Positions 43,714 through 52,702 of a DNA stretch of 64,000 bases are shown piece after piece. A program made the position numbers and the translations under genes. Origin of the DNA: DATMBL01 sp050735975 (GTDB lineage: Bacteria; Desulfobacterota; Binatia; UBA9968). Numbering within the stretch: the stretch's first letter is position 1; the number at the start of each line of letters is the position of its first letter. Where the stretch lies: the NCBI GenBank assembly GCA_050735975.1, contig JBOHVS010000019.1, forward strand, positions 14,696-78,695, in the 5' to 3' direction. Under the pieces are notes generated by a model. It saw nothing but the letters and a program-made list of their open reading frames with translations. It ran no database searches and was not told the origin of the DNA.

Positions 43714-45921
43714 CTAGCGCTTGGTACATTCTTTAAAAGTGTAGGCGAAAGAGGTCGTCAGGAAGAAATCATTAAAGAACGCAAGGGTCACTTTCCCCGG
43801 ATGAATCTGCCACAGCTTAAAGCTGCGAAGATTCGCGAGCGTGTGGCTCCAGACCCGCTGCAGTTCCTGCCGCGAGTAGATGACCCGATTATTGATGGCA
43901 TCGAACTTAACCAGGTGAAGTCGCGGACGCGCAGGCAATGACTGACGCATCCGGGCGTAGGCTTCGTGCCACTCGTGGATGCGGTCGCCGAGACGAGTGT
44001 TGGCCTGAATGTTGTGCATTTCATCGAGCCAGCGGCGCGCCCCTTCCCCTTCTCCAAGCCTCAAATCCTGAATTTTTTCCCGCAGGTTGTCCCATTGTAC
44101 GAGAAACCGGTTGAGATCTCTTCGGGTCAATAGAATGCTCGAAGAAAGATCCTCCAGCGGGTCGAGCAAGGCTCTGACCTTCTCGGGCAACGCGTCCCTC
44201 GCATTGTTATAAACTTTCTGGAGCTCGCCGATTCGTAGCGCCTGCCAGATCTCCCCTTGAACCTTCTGGATCTGGCCGAGCCATCTCTCTTCCGTTTCGC
44301 TGCGTTTTCTGGTTTGAAGCCAGACTTCTTCCATCTCCTTGAGAAACTTGGCCCAGGCTATGAATAGCCGAGCGGTCTCTTTGGTGCGGCGCCAAATGTG
44401 CAGAGGAAGGGGATCGACGGCGTAACCGGTCCTTCGGTCCCTCCTGTCCTTCAGGCGGAAGAAGCCGGCCACCATGGGATGTTGCTTCTCGAGCAGAGCG
44501 GCGTTTTTGTACCAGAAAAAGACCGACATCAGGTTCCAGTAGTTCCGCGGGTGATCGCTCCATCTGGACAAAACCCGGATCATGTTTTCTTTGCTATAAA
44601 ACGCCTTCCACGCGTCTTCATAGGCCTCGGTCCATTCTTCGGCGCTCATGAGCGGATGATGAATCGTCGCGTGGAAAGAGTCCCGCTTGTTGAAATCGGG
44701 GTCCATCCACTCTCCGCGCTTCTTCATCTCGCGGTGATCATGAGAGCCCGGCAGCGGCGTTAACATGAAGAACGACGACTGGTCCGGTCCAACCTCTTCG
44801 ATAAGAAAACGGATGTCCTTGGGCACTTGCTCTTTCGTATCCCACGGTAGACCGATGATGTAGCCGGTGTGAACCACAACACCGGCATCGTGCCATTCCT
44901 TGATGATGCTACGATATTCTTCGACGTTGTTTTGGTTCTTGCCCTCGGCTTTCAAATTTTCCGGGTTAACGCTCTCCATGCCGATGAAAACCTGGGTGCA
45001 ACCGGCCTCGGCCGCCAGTTTGACAAAATCCTTCGGTTTGCGGGCGAGATCGACCTGCATCATGAACGAGACCGGGAGGCCTTCTTCCCGCAGTTTGATG
45101 AGCTCTTCGAACGTCTCGCGCCAGTACTTTTTCCGCGCGAAATTATCATCGGTAAAAAAATAAAATGAAACGCCGTGTTCGAAGTAGTTCTGGCGTATCA
45201 TTTGCGCGATGCTCTCGGGGCTGCGCTCGCGCATTTTGCGTCCCTGGACGTTGATGATCGTGCAGAAACTACAAGCGAACGGGCAGCCCCGCGACGTGTC
45301 GGCAGTCCCGAAAGCAGGATGCGCGAAATGCTTCATGGTTTTGGGGCTGGTTTTAGGCAGCGGGGCCGCGTCGATATCGACGAGATTTTGCAGGTCCTGG
45401 GCGAAGCTGTAAAGAGGCTTAAGTCCCCCGTGAAGGAAATCGGCGAGAATCATCTCCCATTTGCCCTCCACCTCGCCGGAGACAACGCAAATAGATTCGT
45501 GAAAAAGCTCTTGAATGTCCGGTTCCCGGTCGCTCAACATGTTGATCGTGCCGCTGGTGTGAAAGCCGCCGATGATGACCGCAATCCCTTCGGCTCTAAA
45601 AATCCTCGCGATGTCGACCGCGCGAGGGAACTGATTGGTTTGGACGCCCACGAGACAAACCAGAAGTCTCGTGCCGGGCTCCCGCCCCCATCGTAAAATT
45701 CTTTTCATCGGGATCTTCTCCGCGGTTTCGTCGAACGTGATGACCTCGATAGGTAAATCGCCAAAGACGCGCCGCTCCTTTACGTCTTCGGTCAAACCGT
45801 GGAGAACGTTGAGCGTGTTGCTGGGAAGGACCCCTTTCCAAAATCGGATGACGTAGCCATCGTCATCGTACTTGGATGGCTTAATTAACACTACCCGGAA
45901 TCTCTCGATGTCCTGCTGCAT
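43714..45921 (-). CDS. B12-binding-domain radical SAM protein with long helical C-terminus
   Basis: This ~735-residue protein has an N-terminal cobalamin-binding-like Rossmann domain (about 1-165, IAVIIGGFHTSG). A radical SAM domain (about 200-440) follows, with CPFACSFC giving Cys213, 217 and 220. About 250 residues rich in Trp, Arg, Lys and Glu come next and predict long helices. The first two domains resemble B12-dependent methylases or cyclases; the tail is unfamiliar. The ATG at 45921 follows an AGGAG 12 nt upstream; an ATG at 45963 is possible. It stands alone and its substrate is unknown. Confidence 0.82.
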   Translation of the reverse strand: MQQDIERFRVVLIKPSKYDDDGYVIRFWKGVLPSNTLNVLHGLTEDVKERRVFGDLPIEVITFDETAEKIPMKRILRWGREPGTRLLVCLVGVQTNQFPRAVDIARIFRAEGIAVIIGGFHTSGTINMLSDREPDIQELFHESICVVSGEVEGKWEMILADFLHGGLKPLYSFAQDLQNLVDIDAAPLPKTSPKTMKHFAHPAFGTADTSRGCPFACSFCTIINVQGRKMRERSPESIAQMIRQNYFEHGVSFYFFTDDNFARKKYWRETFEELIKLREEGLPVSFMMQVDLARKPKDFVKLAAEAGCTQVFIGMESVNPENLKAEGKNQNNVEEYRSIIKEWHDAGVVVHTGYIIGLPWDTKEQVPKDIRFLIEEVGPDQSSFFMLTPLPGSHDHREMKKRGEWMDPDFNKRDSFHATIHHPLMSAEEWTEAYEDAWKAFYSKENMIRVLSRWSDHPRNYWNLMSVFFWYKNAALLEKQHPMVAGFFRLKDRRDRRTGYAVDPLPLHIWRRTKETARLFIAWAKFLKEMEEVWLQTRKRSETEERWLGQIQKVQGEIWQALRIGELQKVYNNARDALPEKVRALLDPLEDLSSSILLTRRDLNRFLVQWDNLREKIQDLRLGEGEGARRWLDEMHNIQANTRLGDRIHEWHEAYARMRQSLPARPRLHLVKFDAINNRVIYSRQELQRVWSHTLANLRSFKLWQIHPGKVTLAFFNDFFLTTSFAYTFKECTKR

Positions 45922-45963
45922 CAGTGTTGTGCACTCCTGAGCACTTGTAAGTCGTTGCGACAT

Positions 45964-45979
45964 CTTTTATAGATAAAAG
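45964..45979. promoter_or_regulatory. Perfect 7-bp inverted repeat, possible operator
   Basis: CTTTTAT-AG-ATAAAAG is a perfect palindromic pair with a 2-bp spacer. It sits immediately upstream of the radical SAM gene, in the ~160-bp divergent gap facing ftsE. Its A/T content and symmetry suit a repressor or activator site, but no regulator is identified. Confidence 0.4.
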
Positions 45980-46080
45980 CGACAACTTCCGCGGTAAGAA
46001 AAATCTAACAGCCGCCCTGAGTCATGTCAAGCTCTTTTAGTAGGGGGCCATAGCTTCGCCCGCCTCTCAACCCGGCTTCC

Positions 46081-46770
46081 ATGATCCAACTCTTTCACGT
46101 TTCGAAGACTTACCCGCCTAACTCGCCGGCCCTTTCAGACATCAACTTGCAAATCGAAAAAGGGGAGTTCATCTTTCTCAGCGGTCCGAGCGGGGCGGGG
46201 AAAACGACCCTGCTTCGGCTGCTTTTTCGTGAAGAAGAGCCGACCCAGGGTCAAATCATCGTCAACGGCCAGAATATCATCCGGCTGAACGGCCGCGGCG
46301 TTGCGCGGCTACGGCAGAGAATCGGATTGGTGTTTCAAGAATGCAAACTATTGCCCCGATTAACGGCGCTTGAAAACGTTGCGCTAGCGGCCGAAATCGT
46401 CGGTTTTTCCAAGCGCGAGAGCCAAATTAAAGCCTATCATCTGCTCCGGGAACTTGGACTCAGGGAAAAGTATGACGCCAGGCCCGTAACGCTCTCCGGC
46501 GGAGAGCAACAAAGGGTGGCGATTGCGCGATCCTTGATGAACGATCCGATGCTAGTGCTCGCCGACGAACCAACGGGCAATCTCGACGAAGACATTGCCG
46601 AAGAAACCATGAAACTTTTCCTCAAAATCCGCGCGCGCGGCACCACGCTCATTGTCGCGAGTCATGACACCGGGTTGCTCAAGCGGTACGGAACTCGGGT
46701 GATCTCGCTGAGACGCGGCCGTCTAGAGCATGATTCACAGCCGCTAAAAAGGCAGGAATACGTCTTTTGA
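46081..46770 (+). CDS. ftsE: Cell division ABC transporter ATPase FtsE
   Basis: This 229-residue ATPase has Walker [10 protein letters not shown] (35-43), signature [14 protein letters not shown] and Walker [13 protein letters not shown]. The N-terminal [12 protein letters not shown] is characteristic of FtsE. With FtsX it transmits ATP-driven movement to periplasmic amidase activators during septal splitting. It overlaps ftsX by 4 bp. Confidence 0.95.
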   Translation: MIQLFHVSKTYPPNSPALSDINLQIEKGEFIFLSGPSGAGKTTLLRLLFREEEPTQGQIIVNGQNIIRLNGRGVARLRQRIGLVFQECKLLPRLTALENVALAAEIVGFSKRESQIKAYHLLRELGLREKYDARPVTLSGGEQQRVAIARSLMNDPMLVLADEPTGNLDEDIAEETMKLFLKIRARGTTLIVASHDTGLLKRYGTRVISLRRGRLEHDSQPLKRQEYVF

Positions 46771-47675
46771 AGTGGGCGTTGGCAGGTTTCGTGGCGCGTC
46801 GCGTTCGAAGCAGTCTTTGGGAGCTGCTGTGGACCCATGTGTTGACCTCCGGGACGATGGGAATGACCCTGTTTGTGTTTGGGGCGTTTCTCCTCCTTCA
46901 GGAGAATCTTCAGCACCTGCTTACGGGCTGGGGTGATCAGATCCAGATACAAGCTTATCTCAAGAAGGGACTCGCCGCCGCAGAGATACAGGCGATGCTG
47001 AAACAGGTGAGAGCGTTTCCCGAGGTGGAGCGTATACGATTTATCTCACACGAACAGGCGTGGACTGATTTTCAGGCCGCCCTCGGAGCGCAATCCGGTG
47101 TGTTGGAAGGGTTGCCCGCCGATGTCCTGCCGGCTTCATTCGAAATCGCCATCAAGCCGGAGTTTCGCGATGGGCCGGTTGTGGACGAGTTGGCCCGCCG
47201 GCTCCGTAAACAAGAGGGTATCGCCGTCGTCGAATACCCGCAGGAGTGGGTCGATCGGTTGAGTCTCGTGATCCTGGCCGTACAGTGGGCAAAATGGCTG
47301 CTTGGCGGAGTGCTGTTCGTCGCGACGTTTTTCATTGTCGGCAGCACCGTCCGTTTGGCAATCCTGGCGCGCAAGGATGAAATCGAAATTATGCAGCTGG
47401 TGGGAGCTTCGGAAGAGCTCATTCAGGCTCCGTTCGTTTTGGAGGGAATGCTTCAGGGACTCGTCGGCGCCGTGTTGTCGGTTCTTGCCCTTTGGGGCTT
47501 GTTTCTATTTTTGCGCGGGCAGATCCCGGCTTCGGTTGTGCTGTTCGGTCCTGTAACCCAACTGCAGTTCCTGCGCATGAACAGCATCGGACTTATCCTG
47601 GTAATCGGCTGGCTATTAGGCGGCACCGGTAGCCTCTTTTCGCTTCGGAGGTTTCTCAGAACGTGGCCCGGATAA
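46767..47675 (+). CDS. ftsX: Cell division membrane protein FtsX
   Basis: This 302-residue protein has the FtsX layout: a helix at about 25-48, a periplasmic loop (about 50-170), then three helices (about 175-200, 225-255, 270-295). The start is TTG, read through the ftsE stop (TTGA overlap), preceded by AGGA. Its periplasmic loop should bind the EnvC-like protein encoded next, whose gene overlaps its 3' end by 13 bp. Confidence 0.92.
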   Translation: MKWALAGFVARRVRSSLWELLWTHVLTSGTMGMTLFVFGAFLLLQENLQHLLTGWGDQIQIQAYLKKGLAAAEIQAMLKQVRAFPEVERIRFISHEQAWTDFQAALGAQSGVLEGLPADVLPASFEIAIKPEFRDGPVVDELARRLRKQEGIAVVEYPQEWVDRLSLVILAVQWAKWLLGGVLFVATFFIVGSTVRLAILARKDEIEIMQLVGASEELIQAPFVLEGMLQGLVGAVLSVLALWGLFLFLRGQIPASVVLFGPVTQLQFLRMNSIGLILVIGWLLGGTGSLFSLRRFLRTWPG

Positions 47676-48823
47676 TCCCGCGAAGCTCTCTGATTTTTCT
47701 GCACGTCGTTTTCTTGTCGCCGGTTCTTGCAACGGCAGCAACCGTCGAAAAGGATCTCGAGGGCATCAAGAGGAAGATCGAGAAGGAGAAGCAAGGGATC
47801 ACGCAAGTGAAAAAGAAGGAAGGCTCCGTGCTAAAAACGCTTGACGAAATTGAAGGCGACCTCGAAAGAAAGACTCAACAACTGACTCGTGCGAATGCTA
47901 AGCTGAATTCAGTGTTGGCCGAGATTCGGAAAAAAGAGCGGGAGTCTGCGAAAATCGCAAAGTCTCTCCAGCAAAGAAAGGAGTTGCTTGAACGGCGGGC
48001 GGTGGCGCTTTATCGTTGGCATCGCGGCGGCAGTCCCTTTGTTATTCTCAATGGCGACGTATCGTTAAGCGGCTTTCTTCAACGAAAGCGGTATCTGGAA
48101 AGCACCGTCGCGTTCGACCGAGAGCTAATCGAAGGCATGTTGGACGAAGCATCACGCCAGGAAACTCTCAAGGCCGAGCTCGGTCGCAAAAAAGAGGAAT
48201 TGGATGATCACAGGGGAATTTTGTCTGAAGTAAAGGAGTCTGTGGTGAGACAAGCCGCGAAAAAGCGAGGGCTTTTGGCCAGCTTGCGTCGGGAAAAGGA
48301 GTCCCGCGTCCGCGCGCTCAAAGAATTGGAGCAAGCCGCTCTTCGGCTACAAAGAATGATGGATGAGATCTCGAGGAGGTCGGCTGGAAGGCGTCAAGAG
48401 CCTTCGGCGGGCCCGGGGTTGGAAACGATGCGAGGCAAGCTGGAGTGGCCGGTCAAGGGTCAAGTGATGAGCGGCTATGGAAAGACGCGGCACCGGGAGT
48501 TTTCTGAAGAAGTGTTCCGCAAGGGGATCGATATCGAGGCCCCGGTGGGGGAGCAGATCCGAGCCGTCGAGAAGGGCAAGGTTATCTTTGCCGAGCGCTT
48601 TTCCGGCTACGGCAAGATGATGATTATCGACCACGGCGAGCGATTCTATACAATTTATGCGCATCTATCAGAATTCCTTAAAAAAAATGGCGACGCGGTC
48701 AAACGTGGGGAAACCATCGCATTAGCCGGGGACAGCGACTCGCTGGCCGGCGCCAAGCTCTACTTTGAGATGCGAAAAGACGGTAAATCCATCGATCCCT
48801 TACCATGGTTTGGAAGACCGTAG
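47663..48823 (+). CDS. envC: EnvC-like amidase activator with degenerate LytM (M23) domain
   Basis: This 386-residue protein starts at a GTG and has a signal peptide (SLIFLHVVFLSPVLATAA). A long coiled coil (about 28-240) precedes a C-terminal LytM domain (about 255-386). The zinc site is broken: the HxxxD histidine is Arg286 (RKGID), and the HxH pair is Lys365/Tyr367 (AKLYFE), while His334 remains. This is the state of E. coli EnvC, which activates amidases instead of cutting peptidoglycan. The ftsE-ftsX-envC order supports this strongly. Confidence 0.92.
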   Translation: MARIIPRSSLIFLHVVFLSPVLATAATVEKDLEGIKRKIEKEKQGITQVKKKEGSVLKTLDEIEGDLERKTQQLTRANAKLNSVLAEIRKKERESAKIAKSLQQRKELLERRAVALYRWHRGGSPFVILNGDVSLSGFLQRKRYLESTVAFDRELIEGMLDEASRQETLKAELGRKKEELDDHRGILSEVKESVVRQAAKKRGLLASLRREKESRVRALKELEQAALRLQRMMDEISRRSAGRRQEPSAGPGLETMRGKLEWPVKGQVMSGYGKTRHREFSEEVFRKGIDIEAPVGEQIRAVEKGKVIFAERFSGYGKMMIIDHGERFYTIYAHLSEFLKKNGDAVKRGETIALAGDSDSLAGAKLYFEMRKDGKSIDPLPWFGRP

Positions 48824-48888
48824 CTATTTCATCTATGTTGATATAGACTAGGGTGCGTTTTGAGCAGAATTCAGCAAGGAGAGATCTC

Positions 48889-50256
48889 ATGCGAACGGTA
48901 GAAAAGCACGGACTACCCGTTGTGTTGTTAGTCGTCGGAATCGCTCTCGGTTTCTTTTTAGCGGGACAATGGGTCCCCAACGTTTCGGCGGTTCCCCGCC
49001 AGGACTATGAAAGCCTCGAGACCTTTACGAATATTCTTTCGATCGTGAAGAAGAATTATGTCGAAGACGTCGAGACGAAGAATTTAGTGAATGGCGCTAT
49101 CAGTGGGATGCTCAATTCTCTAGACCCTCACAGCGCGTACCTCACACCGGATCTCTACAAAGAGCTGCAGATGGATACTCAAGGGCGGTTCGGCGGACTC
49201 GGAATCGAGATTACCGTTAAAAATGGCGTGTTGACCGTTGTCTCCCCTATCGAAGACACGCCGGCGTTTAAGGCCGGTATCAAACCCGGAGACATGATTT
49301 TCAAGATCGAGGACGAATTCACCAAAGACATGACGCTCATGGAGGCGGTCAAAAGGATGCGCGGCCCGAAAGGCACCAAGATCAATATTTCCGTAAAACG
49401 AGACGGGATTCCAGAGTTGATCACATTTACCCTGGTTCGGGACATCATCCGCGTGCAAAGCGTGCGCAGTCGAGTGTTGGAAGAGGGCTATGGTTATGTC
49501 CGGCTTGCGCAGTTTCAAGAGCGAAGCGACCGCGATCTGCAAAAGGTCTTGGACAAGTTAACGGGGGAGGAAGGGGGGCTCAAGGGGCTAGTCCTCGACC
49601 TCCGCAATAATCCCGGCGGGCTTCTGACTCAGGCCGTGCGAATCTCCGATCTATTTTTAGATTCCGGACTGATCGTCTATACAGAAGGCCGCATCGAATC
49701 GCAAAAGCAAAAATATTTTGCCCAAAAAGACGGCTCTTGGCTGGATTTCCCCATCGTGGTGCTCGTGAACAACGGCAGCGCCAGCGCCTCGGAGATCGTC
49801 GCGGGCGCGTTGCAGGACCACAAGCGCGCGGTGGTGTTAGGAACAAAAACCTTCGGGAAGGGCTCCGTTCAAACTATTCTGCCGCTCGACGACAGTTCCG
49901 CGTTACGCTTGACCACGGCGCGTTACTTCACTCCCAAGGGCCGCTCAATCCAGGCCAGCGGCATCGTCCCGGACATCGTGATGGAGAATGCAACTCCACA
50001 GGATGGAAAAGCGGATGAAAAGAAACGGCAGCGCATTCGAGAAGAAAATCTCCACAACCACCTGCAGAATGGTCAGAAGCAGCAACAGCCGAGCCAACAG
50101 CAGCCGGAGGGAGGCGAAAAAGAGAAACTCCTTCCTCCAGCTTCTGCGCCGACCGGAGACGAGAGCATCGACAACGATGCGCAGCTCAAGCGCGCGCTGG
50201 ATTTGTTGAAGAGCTGGGACGTTTTCAAGCAATTGGTGCAAAAAAAGGCGGCTTAG
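48889..50256 (+). CDS. ctpA: Carboxyl-terminal processing protease, S41 family
   Basis: This 455-residue periplasmic serine protease has an N-terminal membrane/signal segment (about 9-30). A PDZ domain (about 95-180) and the S41 catalytic core follow, with nucleophile Ser299 in GSASASE and general base Lys324 in TFGKGSVQ. The last ~70 residues are Gln/Glu/Lys-rich and low in complexity. The ATG at 48889 follows an AAGGAGAG site; the frame is open from 48853. CtpA enzymes often process or control cell-wall hydrolases, in keeping with the ftsEX-envC context. Confidence 0.94.
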   Translation: MRTVEKHGLPVVLLVVGIALGFFLAGQWVPNVSAVPRQDYESLETFTNILSIVKKNYVEDVETKNLVNGAISGMLNSLDPHSAYLTPDLYKELQMDTQGRFGGLGIEITVKNGVLTVVSPIEDTPAFKAGIKPGDMIFKIEDEFTKDMTLMEAVKRMRGPKGTKINISVKRDGIPELITFTLVRDIIRVQSVRSRVLEEGYGYVRLAQFQERSDRDLQKVLDKLTGEEGGLKGLVLDLRNNPGGLLTQAVRISDLFLDSGLIVYTEGRIESQKQKYFAQKDGSWLDFPIVVLVNNGSASASEIVAGALQDHKRAVVLGTKTFGKGSVQTILPLDDSSALRLTTARYFTPKGRSIQASGIVPDIVMENATPQDGKADEKKRQRIREENLHNHLQNGQKQQQPSQQQPEGGEKEKLLPPASAPTGDESIDNDAQLKRALDLLKSWDVFKQLVQKKAA

Positions 50257-50322
50257 AAGCGCAGGAGTCAGAGGTCGCAGCCCCATGCTCCTTGCTCCCT
50301 CTCTTTGCAGCTTCGGAAGGCT

Positions 50323-50375
50323 GAGGCTGAGGCTTAGGTTGAGCTAAACCTTAACCTAAACCTCAACCTGCTTAA
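50323..50375. repeat. Degenerate 6-7-bp repeats (GCTTAGGTTGAG / AACCTTAACCT)
   Basis: Units GGCTGAG, GCTTAGG, then AACCTTA, ACCTAA and ACCTCAACC follow one another, first in one orientation and then in the other, giving a loose palindrome. Similar tracts are at 6797-6815 and 52983-53086. No gene lies in the 50257-50549 gap, which also holds a palindrome-derived repeat and a terminator. Confidence 0.55.
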
Positions 50376-50451
50376 GGAGCGAGACGATTGAGTGCAACCC
50401 CTGCCTGTGCGTCGCACGCAGACAGGAAGCATATGAGGCTTTTTCAGCAGC
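50376..50451 (-). repeat. Half-copy of the palindromic repeat carrying a 27-nt hairpin insertion
   Basis: Read on the minus strand it begins GCTGCTGAAAAAGCCTCAT and ends in GTCTCGCTCC, matching the left half of the palindrome at 23816-23941. Relative to the copies at 23816 and 43658, a 27-nt block (50399-50425) is inserted between GCTTC and GTTGC. The block is itself an imperfect hairpin (CCTGCCTGTGCG / CGCACGCAGACAGG). Confidence 0.75.
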
Positions 50452-50495
50452 GTACTAGACTAAACTTGCTTCAGGCGCATCCTAACTAAGCGCAC

Positions 50496-50527
50496 AATTA
50501 GCCCTCCTCCGGAGGGCTAATTTTTTT
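50496..50527 (+). terminator. Strong intrinsic terminator after ctpA
   Basis: A 12-bp perfect stem AATTAGCCCTCC / GGAGGGCTAATT with a 3-nt loop is followed by seven T residues (50521-50527, the first ones overlapping the stem end). It should end the ftsE-ftsX-envC-ctpA transcript. The xseA start codon is only ~22 bp further on, so xseA must use its own start site within or close to this region, or read-through. Confidence 0.9.
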
Positions 50528-50549
50528 GTGGCAACGGTCGTGCTCGACG

Positions 50550-51788
50550 ATGGCTAGAATGATAAACAAGCAAGCAGAACTGCCTTTATTCGGCGGGCCA
50601 TCGGCAAAGTTTCTCACCATCAGCGAGCTTAACCAGATTATCAAAACCACTCTGGAAGGCCGGCTCGACGGTTTTTGGGTTGTCGGAGAGATTTCCAACT
50701 TTCGCGTGCCTCCCTCCGGTCATTACTACTTCACGCTCAAAGATGACAAAAGCCAGATATCCGCGGTGATGTTTCGGCGGCAGGGCTTGGCTCTTTCATT
50801 CGTCCCCGAGAACGGGATGGAGATTCTCTGTTTTGGCCGGGTGAGTCTCTATTCGGTTCGTGGCGACCTTCAGTTTTACGTTGAGATGTTGGAGCCGCGG
50901 GGGCAGGGCGCGCTCTTTCTTGCTTTCGAACAGTTGAAGAGAAAACTGGCCGAGGAAGGGCTATTTGCTCAGGAGCGCAAACGGCCCTTGCCCTTCTTGC
51001 CCGGATCGATCGGCATGGTTACTTCCGAGAAAGGCGCGGCATTGCGCGATATGCTGCGGATTATTACGGATCGTTTTCCTGATCGGCGCATCGTTGTTCG
51101 AGCCGTAAGAGTACAGGGGCAAGGAGCGGGAGAAGAAATCGCTTCGGGCATCGATGAGTTAAGCAGGTCTGGAGAGGTCGATGTTATGATCGTCGGCCGC
51201 GGGGGCGGCTCGTTGGAAGATCTTTGGGCGTTCAATGAGGAAATCGTTGCTCGCGCGATTTATAGGTCGCCGGTCCCTGTTGTCTCGGCGATAGGGCACG
51301 AGATCGATTTTACGATTGCCGATTTTGTCGCCGATCGTCGCGCGCCCACGCCAACGGCGGCGGCTGAGATGGTCGTGCCTCGGTTGGCCGATCTCGAGAA
51401 TCAGGTTGCACTGCTCGATGCGCGGTTACTGAGAGGTATGCAACTCACATTGGATGCCGCGCAAGAGGGGTGGCGCAGGCTGGTGAAGAGGCTCGCCGAC
51501 CCCGGCAGGAAACTGCGTGAAAACCAGCAGCGGTTGGATGACCTCTCGATCGATTTGCTGCGCCGTTTTCGCGCGCGCGTCCGGCTCTCGAGAGACCGTC
51601 TGGTTCAGGTGGCGGGTCGATTGGATGCCTTGAGTCCTCTCGCCGTGTTGGAGCGTGGCTACAGCATTACCCATAAATTGACCAGAGAGCAGATCGTCAA
51701 AGATTCTTCCGAACTTGCGATCGGGGAGCGGCTACGGATTACGTTCGCGCGGGGAAATTCCATTTGCCGGGTAGAGGAGAAGGAATGA
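50550..51788 (+). CDS. xseA: Exodeoxyribonuclease VII large subunit XseA
   Basis: This ~412-residue nuclease subunit has an N-terminal OB-fold (about 20-115, FWVVGEISNFRVPPSGHYYFTLKD split over 40-65). The catalytic domain (about 125-330) carries GRGGGSLEDLWAFN and AIGHEIDFTIADFVADRRAPTP, the conserved core. It degrades single-stranded DNA with many XseB subunits. The start is ATG 50550 or, three codons later, ATG 50559; no clear ribosome site is visible. Confidence 0.94.
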   Translation: MARMINKQAELPLFGGPSAKFLTISELNQIIKTTLEGRLDGFWVVGEISNFRVPPSGHYYFTLKDDKSQISAVMFRRQGLALSFVPENGMEILCFGRVSLYSVRGDLQFYVEMLEPRGQGALFLAFEQLKRKLAEEGLFAQERKRPLPFLPGSIGMVTSEKGAALRDMLRIITDRFPDRRIVVRAVRVQGQGAGEEIASGIDELSRSGEVDVMIVGRGGGSLEDLWAFNEEIVARAIYRSPVPVVSAIGHEIDFTIADFVADRRAPTPTAAAEMVVPRLADLENQVALLDARLLRGMQLTLDAAQEGWRRLVKRLADPGRKLRENQQRLDDLSIDLLRRFRARVRLSRDRLVQVAGRLDALSPLAVLERGYSITHKLTREQIVKDSSELAIGERLRITFARGNSICRVEEKE

Positions 51789-51789
51789 A

Positions 51790-52701
51790 ATGCGAGCGCG
51801 CCGATCCCTGTTAGTCGTCTTAGCGGCAGCCGGTTTGTTGTTTGCCGCCCGTTCCGAGCAAGTTGCTGCAGCCACGGTTTCGGTAAATTCCAGGGAAGTG
51901 CTGCAAGGGGAGATCGTCGAGTTGAAGCTTTCCGGCGCGGCAGTCGCCGACGTGAAAGGGCGGATGGGGAAGGAGAGCATCTACTTCTATCCCGCCGGGA
52001 AGAACGGTTATGCGGCCATTGTCGGGGTGGATCTCGAAGCGAAGCCCGGCTCGGTAAAAATCATCATTGAGGGAAAGACGGAGTCCGGCGAACTTCTGGA
52101 GAGGCAATTTGACCTCGACATCAAAGCCAATGCCTTCCAGCGGGAAGAATTCTCGGTCCCGGCAGCTTTTGATCAACTGAGCGCGGACGTTATTAAGAGA
52201 ATCCGGCGTGAGCGAGAGCGCCTGGATCGGGTCTTTATGGGCTCCGCGCCGGCGCGCCTCTGGCAAGGCCCCTTTCTGCAACCCGTTACGGGAAGTATTA
52301 CGGCGCCTTTTGGTTATCGCAGGGTGATCAACGGACTGCCGCGCGCGCCGCACACGGGAGCCGATCTCAGAGCGGCGTTGGGGACCGAAGTCGCCGCGCC
52401 AAATCATGGTCGCGTCGTCTTGCTTGGCGAATTCTTTTATAGCGGCAAGAGCCTGGTCTTGGATCACGGCGCCGGATTATTTACGATGTACTTCCATCTT
52501 TCCGAGTTCAAGGTTCAAGAGGGAAGCGTCGTACGAAAGGGCGAAATCATCGCCCTCTCCGGGATGAGCGGGCGAGTGACGGGCCCGCACCTTCATTGGG
52601 GAGCGCGGATCAACAATGCTCGCGTCGACCCTTTCCAGCTCGTGGAAAAACTCGGCTCCGGCTCCGATACACGCCATCATTCGGAAGAAACGGAGAAGTG
52701 A
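51790..52701 (+). CDS. Active-site-intact M23 metallopeptidase (LytM)
   Basis: This 303-residue secreted protein has a signal peptide (about 1-28), a beta-rich N-terminal domain (about 30-120) and a LytM domain (about 155-290). The zinc site is complete: His188 and Asp192 (HTGAD), His236, and His267/His269 (PHLHWG). It should cut peptidoglycan cross-links or glycine-containing peptides, unlike the degenerate EnvC-like protein at 47663. It is wedged between xseA (1 bp) and xseB (1 bp), so it is made from the same transcript. Confidence 0.9.
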   Translation: MRARRSLLVVLAAAGLLFAARSEQVAAATVSVNSREVLQGEIVELKLSGAAVADVKGRMGKESIYFYPAGKNGYAAIVGVDLEAKPGSVKIIIEGKTESGELLERQFDLDIKANAFQREEFSVPAAFDQLSADVIKRIRRERERLDRVFMGSAPARLWQGPFLQPVTGSITAPFGYRRVINGLPRAPHTGADLRAALGTEVAAPNHGRVVLLGEFFYSGKSLVLDHGAGLFTMYFHLSEFKVQEGSVVRKGEIIALSGMSGRVTGPHLHWGARINNARVDPFQLVEKLGSGSDTRHHSEETEK

Positions 52702-52702
52702 A

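Noticed and set aside
50341..50372. Telomere-like AACCTTAACC tract
   Set aside because: It is too short and degenerate, lies inside a chromosome-like region between ctpA and xseA, and similar tracts occur in other ordinary gaps.
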